Source of the DNA: Geodermatophilaceae bacterium NBWT11
Lineage (GTDB): Bacteria > Actinomycetota > Actinomycetes > Mycobacteriales > Geodermatophilaceae
Length of the DNA stretch: 64,000 nucleotides
Assembly (NCBI GenBank): GCA_014218215.1
Contig: CP043652.1
Span: 434,001-498,000, forward strand
Direction of reading: 5' to 3'
Each line of letters opens with the position of its first letter. Positions within the stretch are counted from its first letter, which is position 1. The notes under the pieces are model-generated. The model was not told the DNA's origin. It did no database searches and saw only the letters and a program-made list of their open reading frames with translations. The position numbers and the translations under genes were made by a program. Shown piece by piece: positions 1 to 7,290 of the stretch.

Positions 1-542
1 AGCACGGCCCGCTGCGCCGCGGCCTTCTCCCGTGCTTCCTGACGGACGTCGAGCAACCGATGCTGGACCGGCGTGGCGGCGCCGACGACGCGGAACAGCG
101 CCGGAGAGGGCGGCTGGACCGCCAGGTTCAGAGCCGCGAGATCGCTGCCCACCAGCGGCACCGGGACGACGAGGACGTGCCGGGCGACCCAGTCGACGAG
201 ACGCAGGGACCGTTCGCGCCCGAGGTCGAGCAGCGGCCACAACCGGATGCGGAGCAGGGACAGCAGCCGCGGGTCGAGCAGCCGGCGGGCCTGCCCGGCC
301 AGGGTGTCCAGGGCGGCACCCTCCCGTTCGTGGTCGGCCGGAGCCATCCACCAGGTGAGCAGGTCGCCCTCCATCGGCATGCCCAGTCGTCGTTCCACCG
401 CCCACCGGCCCTCGCCGTCGAGCCACGCGCTCATCAACCCGGGCTGGTGCCAGCGCACGGAGTCCCCGTCGGCGATCCAGGCCGGGGGGACGGCGGCGTC
501 CTGGACGAAGAGCGCAGTTGACACCTCGGTGGCCGTCGGCAC
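1..542 (-). CDS. Hypothetical protein, 3' part missing (runs off left edge)
   Basis: I do not recognise this protein. The visible N-terminal 180 residues start at a GTG one base after the stop of the upstream gene, so it is the third gene of a tightly packed minus-strand operon. The frame is open to the window edge and rich in tryptophan, leucine and arginine (for example WIADGDSVRWHQPGLMSAW near residue 19), with no membrane segment or signal peptide. The competing plus-strand open frame over the same bases is low-complexity Arg/Ser/Pro translation and is taken as a shadow. The role should be tied to the two zinc-ribbon proteins upstream, but I cannot name it. Confidence 0.5.
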   Translation of the reverse strand, partial: MPTATEVSTALFVQDAAVPPAWIADGDSVRWHQPGLMSAWLDGEGRWAVERRLGMPMEGDLLTWWMAPADHEREGAALDTLAGQARRLLDPRLLSLLRIRLWPLLDLGRERSLRLVDWVARHVLVVPVPLVGSDLAALNLAVQPPSPALFRVVGAATPVQHRLLDVRQEAREKAAAQRAV

Positions 543-543
543 C

Positions 544-1578
544 TCAGAACACCGTCCCGCGGTGCTCGCTCATGCAGTCGTGGCACTCGTCGCCATCCAT
601 GTGCCATGCCGAGCGCTGCCGGCGGCACAGCGCGCACCAGCGGACGGCGGCGCGGCTGGCTCCCACCAGCGCGGCCGCGACGGCGGCGACCTCCGCGGGG
701 CGGACCAGCAGGTCGGTCAGGTCGAGGACGTGCTGGTCGACCGGGTGCAGCACCGGCCGGTGGTCCTCCCAGCGGCCCTCGGGGCGGGCGAGCGCGAAGG
801 AGGACTGGTCGACCCCCAGCAGGAGCTGCGCGGGCTCACCGCTGACGAACCAGGTCCGAGAGAGCAACCCTCCCTCGGCCTCCAGCACGTCGGCGCCGCG
901 GCGCCATCCGCCGCCGAGCACGTCGACCAGGAGGCCCACCGGGAGCCCCACCTGCGCTTCGACGACCCGCTCGAGCTCGGACACGGAGACGCCATCGTCG
1001 TCATCGTCGTCGGGCTCGGGGACCCTGGCCGGTGGCGGGAGCGGTGCCGCGCCAGCAGCGACGTCCTCGACGACGTCCCAGAAGTCCACGAGATCGAACG
1101 GGAAGGCCAGCGCCACCTCGGCACCGGGACCGCCCAGCCACACGTGGTCGTGGCCCACGCGCAGCTGGACCTCAGAGCCGGCCAGCCTCGCCAGGTCCGC
1201 GAGACCGCCGGAGTCGGTGTCGTCGAGCAGCTGCGCCAGGTCGTGCACCTCCGTGGTGAGTCCTGCGACCTGCTGCTGCCGGGCCAGGTCGGGGTGCCAG
1301 CGGACGCCGGACTTCATGAGCACCACGTGCAGGACCTGCTCGTCGATGTCGGCGTGCGGGGCCGCTCGGTTCTCGATGGCCGCCAGCCGGTGGACGCGCA
1401 GGCGCGTCCTCTGGGCAAGCTCCGGGAGACTCAGCCCCAGGACCGCGCGCATGGCCCGGAACTCCACGCCGGTGGGGATGGGCCCCTGCGGCATCTCCTC
1501 GGCCGGGTGCCAGTCCGGGGAGTTCATCTCGGCCTCGGTGGGCAACCGGTCGGTCCACCGGCGACGTACGCCGCTCAC
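544..1578 (-). CDS. HTH-like protein with C-terminal zinc-finger motif
   Basis: A 344-residue protein of unknown function. The start is a GTG whose bases overlap the TGA of the upstream gene (GTGA). Residues about 30-75 look like an XRE-type helix-turn-helix (FRAMRAVLGLSLPELAQRTR), a family pattern in which a short helical bundle precedes a longer effector region. A run of aspartates sits in the middle. The last 35 residues contain CALC...CHDC, a likely zinc-binding finger. The motif WFVSGEPAQ and the C-terminal Cys finger are also found in the upstream neighbour, so the two look like divergent paralogs or partners. DNA binding is an inference from the HTH-like segment. Confidence 0.6.
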   Translation of the reverse strand: MSGVRRRWTDRLPTEAEMNSPDWHPAEEMPQGPIPTGVEFRAMRAVLGLSLPELAQRTRLRVHRLAAIENRAAPHADIDEQVLHVVLMKSGVRWHPDLARQQQVAGLTTEVHDLAQLLDDTDSGGLADLARLAGSEVQLRVGHDHVWLGGPGAEVALAFPFDLVDFWDVVEDVAAGAAPLPPPARVPEPDDDDDDGVSVSELERVVEAQVGLPVGLLVDVLGGGWRRGADVLEAEGGLLSRTWFVSGEPAQLLLGVDQSSFALARPEGRWEDHRPVLHPVDQHVLDLTDLLVRPAEVAAVAAALVGASRAAVRWCALCRRQRSAWHMDGDECHDCMSEHRGTVF

Positions 1579-2186
1579 CGGTCGATCCCGTGGTGCCGCC
1601 CGGCGCAGTCGTTGCAGACTCCGCGGTAGCCCGAGAAGTCCTCCGGGGCGTGCGGACGGCGGCAGGTGGGGCACCAGCGGAAGCTGCGCCGCCGAGCCCG
1701 TGCGAACTCGTCGGCCGCTGCGGCGAGCCACTCCGGGGAGCAGAGCAGATCGTCCCGACTGAAGGACCGCCCCTGGTCCCACGCGACCTCGACGTCCCCG
1801 GCGGCGGCGACCGGCGCCAGGGTCAACGTCCCGAGCCCCACGCCGAGGGCCACCTGCGCCGGCTCACCGCTGACGAACCAGTCCACCCCGGCGTCGTCCA
1901 GACTCACCCGCCGCCACCCGGCGCCCACCGCGCGGACGACGTCCTCGCCCCCGACCCCGAGCAGGTCGGCGAGCTCCCGCTCGTCGGTCGTGGGGTCGTC
2001 GTGGGACCCCCAATCGTGCGAGCACCCACGGCAGACGAACGCCGCCTGGTCCTCGAACACGATGCACCCGGCCAACGCGACCAGGCCACGCTCGGCGGCC
2101 AGCGCCAACTCCGCCGTCGGCATGCCGTGCACCACGCGCACCGCGTCCTCGACGCCGCACTCCGGGCACACCTGCCCCCGAACCAC
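1575..2186 (-). CDS. Zinc-ribbon protein, paralog of the downstream gene
   Basis: About 203 residues, unknown function. The chosen GTG start places a CPECG knuckle at residues 6-10, paired with CRGC about 50 residues later, which together make an N-terminal zinc ribbon. A second Cys set (CPTC...CNDC) closes the C-terminus. The central WFVSGEPAQ motif is shared with the next gene. The frame is open further upstream to 2267, but that extension is Arg/Gly-rich and lacks features, so the later start was preferred. It is the first gene of a three-gene operon with start/stop overlaps. Two zinc modules suggest nucleic-acid or protein binding, but this is not shown. Confidence 0.6.
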   Translation of the reverse strand: MVRGQVCPECGVEDAVRVVHGMPTAELALAAERGLVALAGCIVFEDQAAFVCRGCSHDWGSHDDPTTDERELADLLGVGGEDVVRAVGAGWRRVSLDDAGVDWFVSGEPAQVALGVGLGTLTLAPVAAAGDVEVAWDQGRSFSRDDLLCSPEWLAAAADEFARARRRSFRWCPTCRRPHAPEDFSGYRGVCNDCAGRHHGIDR

Positions 2187-2376
2187 TCCGTACTCGACCA
2201 ACCCACACCCCCGTGCTGGTCGCCCCCGTGACGACCGGATGCGGACTGTGGCACAGGGGTCCGACAAAACCCCCGGCCATCGCTCCTCCCGGCTCCGACG
2301 CGCTAGGTTCGGCCCGTGGAGCGGAGCGGACTACCCCGCCCTCCGTGGCGGGTGTAGTCACGGACAAGGAGCCCCC

Positions 2377-2541
2377 ATGGCTCACTCCCCGCACAAGCAG
2401 TGGAAGGGCTGCCGGGTCTGCCGGCCCCACAGGGACCGCCGCCTCGGGCGGTCCCACCGCGACCCGTTCCGCGAGCTGAGGAAGCTCGGCAAGCTCTCGC
2501 GCGTCAGCCGCCAGGACCTGGGCGACGTCGACCTGGAGTGA
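2377..2541 (+). CDS. Small basic CxxC protein (54 aa)
   Basis: A small open frame with a good ribosome binding site (aaggag, six bases before the ATG) and a strong terminator immediately after. The product is 54 residues, very basic, with a single CRVC motif near residue 12 followed by an Arg/His-rich stretch (RPHRDRRLGRSHRDPF). One CxxC is half a zinc site, so metal binding would need a dimer or the nearby histidines. The composition suggests nucleic-acid binding, but the family is not recognised. Confidence 0.6.
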   Translation: MAHSPHKQWKGCRVCRPHRDRRLGRSHRDPFRELRKLGKLSRVSRQDLGDVDLE

Positions 2542-2548
2542 CTGCAGC

Positions 2549-2582
2549 GGGGTGGGTCGCGTCCGACGGCGTGACCCACCCC
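2549..2582. terminator. Bidirectional intrinsic terminator-like hairpin
   Basis: GGGGTGGGTC (2549-2558) pairs perfectly with GACCCACCCC (2573-2582) around a 14-base loop. It lies exactly between the converging ends of the small CxxC gene and nrtR, so it can serve both. There is no T-tract, as is usual in high-GC actinobacteria. Confidence 0.7.
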
Positions 2583-2587
2583 GTCGC

Positions 2588-3250
2588 TCAGCGGGCCGGC
2601 CGGCGCCGGTAGAGCTGCGCCGGCTTGCCGACGGTCCCCTCCCGCACCTCCCCCGACACCTCGTCCAGGGACGGGAGCATCGCCCGCCGGAACGTGTCCG
2701 CCGAGCGGGGCAGCCGACCGAGCACGGCCTCGTGCACCAGGCGCAGTTCCCGCAGGGTGAACGGCTCGGTGACCAGGCCGGCGGGGTCGGGGTCGGCGCG
2801 GTAGCCGGCGCGGACGTGCTCGGCGGCAAGCATCACGATCGCGTCGTGGTCGAACGCCAGGCCGCGCACCTCGTCGCACGGGCGGTGGGTGACGTCGTCC
2901 GGACGGCGCTCGAGCACCGGCGCCAGCTCGGCCCACGGGACGACGTCGACGTGCGCGACGCTGAGCACCCAGCCACGGCTGTCCCGCGCCGGGTCGTCGA
3001 ACACCCGCAACTGCTCGGGATCGCGTCCCCGGAGACCCACCTTCACCCGCAACGAGCGCTGGACGGCGTCGGCGAGCCGCTCCCCCTCGTGGAGGAAGGT
3101 CCCCGGCAGCCGCCAGGTCCCGTCGTCCGAACGGACCACCAGCACGTCGAGGGTCGACGAGTCCGGCGGGACCGTCAGCACTGCGGTGTCGACCGCGAGG
3201 GACGGGCGCTCGTAATCGGTGAGGGCCTTGCCTGCGGAGTCGAGGTGCAC
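2588..3250 (-). CDS. nrtR: NrtR-type transcriptional regulator (NUDIX + winged helix)
   Basis: A 220-residue protein with an N-terminal NUDIX fold (about residues 15-140) and a C-terminal winged helix (about 150-215, FTLRELRLVHEAVLGRL). This is the architecture of NrtR, a regulator of NAD metabolism whose NUDIX domain senses ADP-ribose-type ligands. The Nudix box is degenerate: around GERLADAVQRSLRVKVGL the catalytic glutamates are replaced by Ser, Val and Lys, so it should bind rather than hydrolyse the ligand. The start is GTG. It is divergent from an ARPP/ADP-ribosylglycohydrolase operon, with repeated half-sites between them, which makes that operon its probable target. Identification of family is firm; ligand is inferred. 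Confidence 0.85.
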   Translation of the reverse strand: MHLDSAGKALTDYERPSLAVDTAVLTVPPDSSTLDVLVVRSDDGTWRLPGTFLHEGERLADAVQRSLRVKVGLRGRDPEQLRVFDDPARDSRGWVLSVAHVDVVPWAELAPVLERRPDDVTHRPCDEVRGLAFDHDAIVMLAAEHVRAGYRADPDPAGLVTEPFTLRELRLVHEAVLGRLPRSADTFRRAMLPSLDEVSGEVREGTVGKPAQLYRRRPAR

Positions 3251-3258
3251 GGCTTGAC

Positions 3259-3315
3259 TTTAGCGCAGAACCCGCCTATCTCTTGTTACAGCGAACTTGC
3301 GCTAACTTGCGCTAA
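3259..3315. promoter_or_regulatory. Probable NrtR operator region: repeated TTGCGCTAA half-sites
   Basis: In the divergent nrtR/ARPP gap, the ten-base word CTTGCGCTAA occurs twice head to tail (3296-3305 and 3306-3315). An inverted half-site TTAGCGCAG lies at 3260-3268. AGCG...CGCT also pairs around 3290-3303. Such a cluster between a NUDIX-wHTH regulator and its neighbour is the expected place for its operator. Binding is inferred. Confidence 0.55.
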
Positions 3316-3334
3316 CTAGAACGGGGTGGTCAGC

Positions 3335-4195
3335 ATGACCCGCATCCGACTGCACGTTGGGCAGGGCACCCACCGCGGCTCCCTCACCGTCTTCCCGGTC
3401 TGGACGGACGCCGCGCCCGTCACCGGCCTGCTCACCGGCGCTGCGGCCCAGGTCGACGTGGTGGAGCGGGCCGGCTCGCCGTCCGTCGACCAGCTCGTCG
3501 TCACCAACCGGACCGAGAAGCCCGTCCTCCTGCTGGCCGGCGAACTGCTCGAGGGCGGCTGGCAGAACCGAACTCTCACAGCGTCCACCGTGCTGGCACC
3601 GGCCACCCCGACGGTGCTGCCTGTGCTCTGCGTCGAGCACGGCCGATGGGGTGGCGGCGAGGCGCACCGCCGCCAGGCGCGCCGGGCACCCGTCGCGCTG
3701 CGGCCCGACCTCGAGCACCCCGATGCTCAGGCCCGGGTGTGGCGCCGGGTGTCCGGCTACACCGCGGTCGCCGGCCCCTCCCCCACCGACTCACTGCTCG
3801 ACCGGCTGGACCGCACCCGTCCCGAGGCCGAGCGCCTCACCGCGGGCCTTACGCCCCTGGCCGGGCAGAGCGGCGTCCTGCTGGGGATTGCCGGCCGACC
3901 GGTGTCGCTCGAGCTCTTCGGCTCCCGCCGGTCCTTGACCGAGCACTGGATGCCGCTCCTCGAGGCAGCCGCCCTCGACGCGCTCGGCCGCCCGGCGGTC
4001 CGGACCACCGCGGCCCTGGCCCGCGCCTTCGCCGAGCGGGTGCAGGGCACCGACCTGACCGCGGTCCGCGGCGCCGGCGCGGGCCGCCGGTACAGCGGGG
4101 GTGGCCGCGTGCGGGTGGACGACGTCCGCTGGCGCGACCGCACCGTGCACCTGAACGCCCTCGACCTCACCCACCCCGTCCTGGAGGCGTCATGA
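3335..4195 (+). CDS. ARPP-1 family protein
   Basis: About 286 residues, resembling ARPP-1 (ARG- and rhodanese-phosphatase-superfamily-associated protein), a family defined by its linkage to ADP-ribosylglycohydrolases. The N-terminus (HRGSLTVFPVW) and the LLLAGELLEGGWQNRT segment near residue 65 fit this assignment. No catalytic role is established for the family; it is thought to act in NAD-derivative or ADP-ribosyl turnover. The ATG at 3335 was chosen because cggggtgg lies a few bases upstream; a GTG at 3326 in the same frame is an alternative. The stop overlaps the next start as ATGA, so the two proteins are coupled in translation. Confidence 0.7.
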   Translation: MTRIRLHVGQGTHRGSLTVFPVWTDAAPVTGLLTGAAAQVDVVERAGSPSVDQLVVTNRTEKPVLLLAGELLEGGWQNRTLTASTVLAPATPTVLPVLCVEHGRWGGGEAHRRQARRAPVALRPDLEHPDAQARVWRRVSGYTAVAGPSPTDSLLDRLDRTRPEAERLTAGLTPLAGQSGVLLGIAGRPVSLELFGSRRSLTEHWMPLLEAAALDALGRPAVRTTAALARAFAERVQGTDLTAVRGAGAGRRYSGGGRVRVDDVRWRDRTVHLNALDLTHPVLEAS

Positions 4196-5577
4196 CCATG
4201 CCCCGCTCGCACCGCGCCGCCGGCGCGGTCATCGGCTCCGCCGTCGGGGACGCCCTCGGCGCCCCGTTCGAGTTCGGACTGGCGGGGCGCTTCTCGGCCC
4301 GATTCCCCGTTGACGCCCGCGGGTCGGCCACGGAGATGTGCGGCGGCGGGTCGCTCGGCTGGGAGCCGGGCGAGTTCACCGACGACACGCAGATGGCCCT
4401 GCTGGTCGCGCAGTCGCTGGTCGAGCGCGGCGGCCTGGACGAGGCCGACCTCTTCGAGAGGTTTCGCCGGTGGGCCGACGCTCCCCCGCCGGACATCGGC
4501 ACCCAGACCCGTGCCGTCCTGGGTTCCGGCTGGCCGTGGGACGTCGCCGCGAGCGAGCACTTCGCCCGATCCGGGCATGCCGCCGGCAACGGCTCGCTCA
4601 TGCGGACGACGCCCGCGGCCGTGTTCTTCGCACCCCAGGGGAGGACGGCGACGATGAACGCCGCGCGATGGATCTCCGCGCTCACCCACGGTGACCCGTC
4701 CGCCGGGGAGGGCTGCGCGGTCTTCCACGAGCTCGTCCGGGTCGCCCTGGACGGCGGGGACCCGCTGGCCGCCATCGACGACGCCCTGGCCGCGGTGGCA
4801 CCCGAGCACCGCGACCGATGGGCGACCGTGTTGGCCCCGGACTGGACGCCGGCGGACGCGACCGAGAGCAACGGCGCAATCTGGCCGACGCTGGGGCAGG
4901 CGTTCTGGGCGCTGCGCGGGGCGACGTCGTTCGCGCAGGTGATGCGCCGGGTGATCGACCTGGGCGGGGACACCGACACGGTCGCCGCCGTCGCCGGCGG
5001 ACTGGCCGGCGCGGTCTTCGGCATCGCCGGCATCCCGATGCGCTGGACATCGGTCGTGCACGGCCGGGTGCCCGGGCACGGCGACCACCAGTGGGACCTG
5101 ACGGACGTGCACGCCCTCACCGCAGGGCTCACCGACGGTTCGACGGCGAGGTACGAGGCGCCGCAGACCCGAGGGATCGAGCCCCGGGAGGTTGCGGACG
5201 GCGTGTGGGCCAGCGACCTGGACGGTGCGCGCCACAGCTCACGGGACTTCGCCGTCGTGTCGTTGTGCCGGACCGGCGAGCCGTTCGGCCACGAAGTCCA
5301 GCGGTTCGCCTACCTGACCGACGACGACGCCAACAGCGAGCTGGACGCCGTGCTCGCCGACGTCCTGGACGACATGGCTGCGCTGCGGGCCGAGGGGCGC
5401 CCGGTGCTGGTGCACTGCTTCGCGGGGCAGTCCCGGACCGGCCTGGTGCTGCGGGCCTGGCTGCGCAGGACCGAAAGTCTGTCGGCACGGGAGGCGACCG
5501 AGCGGGTCGCCGAGACCTGCCCCCACCTGGGGCTCTGGAACGACAGCTTCACCGCCGCGCTCGAGCGCGTGCGCTGA
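4192..5577 (+). CDS. ADP-ribosylglycohydrolase fused to a dual-specificity-like phosphatase
   Basis: A 461-residue two-domain enzyme. Residues 1-300 are an ADP-ribosylglycohydrolase of the DraG/ARH fold, with the metal-binding signatures present: GDALGAPFEFG near residue 18, FTDDTQMALL near 63, GNGSLMRTT near 130 and LGGDTDTVAAVAGG near 257. This fold removes ADP-ribose from modified proteins or small molecules. Residues about 340-455 form a tyrosine/dual-specificity phosphatase-like domain with the P-loop VHCFAGQSRTGLVL (HC-x5-R type). A phosphatase joined to an ARH fold suggests that ADP-ribose release is coupled to removal of a phosphate (e.g. ADP-ribose 1''-phosphate or a phosphorylated target), but the substrate is inferred. 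It starts at the ATGA overlap with the ARPP-1 gene. Confidence 0.85.
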   Translation: MTMPRSHRAAGAVIGSAVGDALGAPFEFGLAGRFSARFPVDARGSATEMCGGGSLGWEPGEFTDDTQMALLVAQSLVERGGLDEADLFERFRRWADAPPPDIGTQTRAVLGSGWPWDVAASEHFARSGHAAGNGSLMRTTPAAVFFAPQGRTATMNAARWISALTHGDPSAGEGCAVFHELVRVALDGGDPLAAIDDALAAVAPEHRDRWATVLAPDWTPADATESNGAIWPTLGQAFWALRGATSFAQVMRRVIDLGGDTDTVAAVAGGLAGAVFGIAGIPMRWTSVVHGRVPGHGDHQWDLTDVHALTAGLTDGSTARYEAPQTRGIEPREVADGVWASDLDGARHSSRDFAVVSLCRTGEPFGHEVQRFAYLTDDDANSELDAVLADVLDDMAALRAEGRPVLVHCFAGQSRTGLVLRAWLRRTESLSAREATERVAETCPHLGLWNDSFTAALERVR

Positions 5578-5593
5578 TCAGGGGAGGGACACC

Positions 5594-5980
5594 ATGAGGT
5601 TGGTCGCGTCATCGGATCCAGGAGCGGTCGCCCGCTGGAACGCGGGACAGCTGCTCGACGAGCGGGTCGTGCTGGCCACCGCAGTGGTGCGAGAGCTGCA
5701 GAGGAGTGGCGGTGCCGACATCGGGGGCAGGTCCCGGGTGGCCCTGGACCTGCTGCGGCGGTGGGTGGGCGAACGCTACAAGGGCGGGGCGGAGACGCAC
5801 GCCCGGGACGGGCTCGCCGACATGGTGGTGCCCGAGGGCTACGAGGACACCATGCGGGAGCTCACGGCGGCAACGGCCATCTGCGAGGCTCTGGCCATGG
5901 CCTGGACGGCAGACACCCAGCGCGAGCTGGACGGCGACATCGCCGAGATTCGCAGCCTGGTGGCGGGCCATGCCTGGTGA
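5594..5980 (+). CDS. Hypothetical small helical protein (128 aa)
   Basis: Not recognised. It follows the glycohydrolase-phosphatase gene by 16 bases with a strong ribosome site (aggggaggga), so it is probably in the same transcript. The protein is predicted mostly helical, soluble and acidic at its C-terminus, with no cysteines in pairs, signal or membrane segment. Its stop lies inside the next small gene, whose ATG precedes it by 8 bases. Confidence 0.65.
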   Translation: MRLVASSDPGAVARWNAGQLLDERVVLATAVVRELQRSGGADIGGRSRVALDLLRRWVGERYKGGAETHARDGLADMVVPEGYEDTMRELTAATAICEALAMAWTADTQRELDGDIAEIRSLVAGHAW

Positions 5981-6101
5981 GGTCGTGCCGCGCTGCGAGA
6001 CATGCTCATCGCTGCAGAGCGGACGTTGCATCGGCCCGTCCCTGCTCAACGGCGCTGCCTGTGGGAAATCAGACGGCCCGATGTGGGAGAAAGACCAGTG
6101 A
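5970..6101 (+). CDS. 43-residue four-cysteine protein
   Basis: A very short gene wedged between two others. Its ATG lies within the last codons of the upstream gene and its TGA overlaps the GTG of the next gene (GTGA). The sequence has CETC near residue 9 followed by single cysteines at about residues 19 and 28, a spacing that could hold one zinc or form disulfides. Double start/stop overlap is the main evidence that it is translated. The family is not recognised; its position suggests an accessory of the nuclease-like protein downstream. Confidence 0.55.
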   Translation: MPGEVVPRCETCSSLQSGRCIGPSLLNGAACGKSDGPMWEKDQ

Positions 6102-6703
6102 AAGAGGACGTGCTGGAGCAGGTCGTCGAGGACTACCTGCAGCTCAACGGCTACTTCACCCGCCACAACCTGAAGTTCCGGCCGTCGAAGACTTTCCCGG
6201 GCTACAGCGCACACGAGCACTCAGTAGCCAGCGACGTAGACGTCATCGGCATTCATCCGCGCCGATCTGGGCCCGATCGAGTCCGGGTCGTGTCGTGCAA
6301 GGCCTGGCAGGCTGGCTTCTTCCCTGCAGCGAAGCTGGCCGAGCTGCGCGAGGAGAAGGCCAACCCCAAGCGGGCAACATGGCGCCACTTCCGTGAGCTG
6401 TGGCGGCCGGAGTGGTCCGAGGCCTTTCGGGATGAGGTCGAGAAGGCGGCTGGTCAGCGCGACTTCCACTACTCCATCGCGGTCACCGCACTCAAGGGTC
6501 CAGGTTCGGATGATCCCACCGCCGCCGCGGCAGTGTGGTCGGCGGACCCGACCATCGCCAAGCATCTGGACGGGTGTTCCTTCAGCTTCCTGACCATGAA
6601 GGACATGTGGGCTCACCTTCAGGCATCACTCACCACCACACCTGCCGCGTCCGAGATCGGCCGGCTGGCCCAATTGCTCCGCGCAGCGGGGGTCCAGGCC
6701 TGA
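6098..6703 (+). CDS. PD-(D/E)XK nuclease-like protein
   Basis: A 201-residue soluble protein. The GTG start overlaps the preceding stop and has gggagaaag upstream. Residues about 10-75 read as a restriction-endonuclease-like core: an N-terminal helix (LEQVVEDYLQLNGYF), the acidic strand SDVDVIGIHP, then RVRVVSCKAW. This matches the D...(D/E)xK layout except that serine stands where Asp/Glu is usual before Cys-Lys. This fold is common in nucleases acting on DNA. The departure from the canonical motif leaves catalysis uncertain. It closes a run of genes starting with the ARPP-1 gene and lies at the left edge of the defence island. Confidence 0.55.
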   Translation: MKEDVLEQVVEDYLQLNGYFTRHNLKFRPSKTFPGYSAHEHSVASDVDVIGIHPRRSGPDRVRVVSCKAWQAGFFPAAKLAELREEKANPKRATWRHFRELWRPEWSEAFRDEVEKAAGQRDFHYSIAVTALKGPGSDDPTAAAAVWSADPTIAKHLDGCSFSFLTMKDMWAHLQASLTTTPAASEIGRLAQLLRAAGVQA

Positions 6704-6777
6704 CCGACCGCTTCGACGGGATCCGGTGGACGCCAACCGCTTGTCACCTGGGTCACCGTTCTGATTGCCTGGGTGGC

Positions 6778-7290
6778 ATGACGGGTGATGCACGGCCGAG
6801 CAATGTGGTCTACGGGGTCTACCCACTGCACGAATCGCTCTGCGTCATCGACAGAGATCGCGCACGGGCATTGAGCGACGCAATTGCGCGGGTGAAGGAG
6901 TGCACCACCATTGGCCAGGCCATGGATCTCAACCGCGAGCTCAGCGCGACGTGGGTCCCGGGTGCGCCCGAGAGCGCGGAGGAGATGGAGGACGAAGACC
7001 TCACTCCGGAGTCGCCGTACTCGTGGGACGACACCGGCGCCGTCCAGGACGGCGACTGGCCGCCCATGCCGACCGCGCTGACGTTGGAGTTGTTCGCGGA
7101 GAGCGACGTCGAGGCGTGGGCTGCGCTGGAATCACCGCCCGTCGGCGCCCGCCGCGTCACGACGACGCTCAACGGCGACTACCTCGAGATCGACCCAGCG
7201 CGGGCGCAGGTGCTCGTCGATGCGCTGAAGGGCTTGGGTATCGACGCCGTCCGCGACGACGCGCTCATCGACACCTTGTCGGGAGAATGA
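6778..7290 (+). CDS. Hypothetical acidic protein (170 aa)
   Basis: Not recognised. The ATG at 6778 was chosen over the long upstream open frame because the upstream part overlaps the nuclease-like gene and reads as shadow. The product is strongly acidic in its middle (residues about 60-85 rich in Glu/Asp) and has no transmembrane segment. It ends in ATGA overlapping the SBD-HNH endonuclease gene, so it should be co-translated with it. A regulatory, inhibitory or DNA-mimic-like partner role is possible from acidity and coupling, but this is speculation. Confidence 0.55.
   Translation: MTGDARPSNVVYGVYPLHESLCVIDRDRARALSDAIARVKECTTIGQAMDLNRELSATWVPGAPESAEEMEDEDLTPESPYSWDDTGAVQDGDWPPMPTALTLELFAESDVEAWAALESPPVGARRVTTTLNGDYLEIDPARAQVLVDALKGLGIDAVRDDALIDTLSGE

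Noticed and set aside
73-1629. Very long plus-strand open frame opposite the left operon
   Set aside because: Its translation is low-complexity Arg/Ser/Thr/Pro with no domain, while the minus strand gives overlapping, motif-bearing genes.
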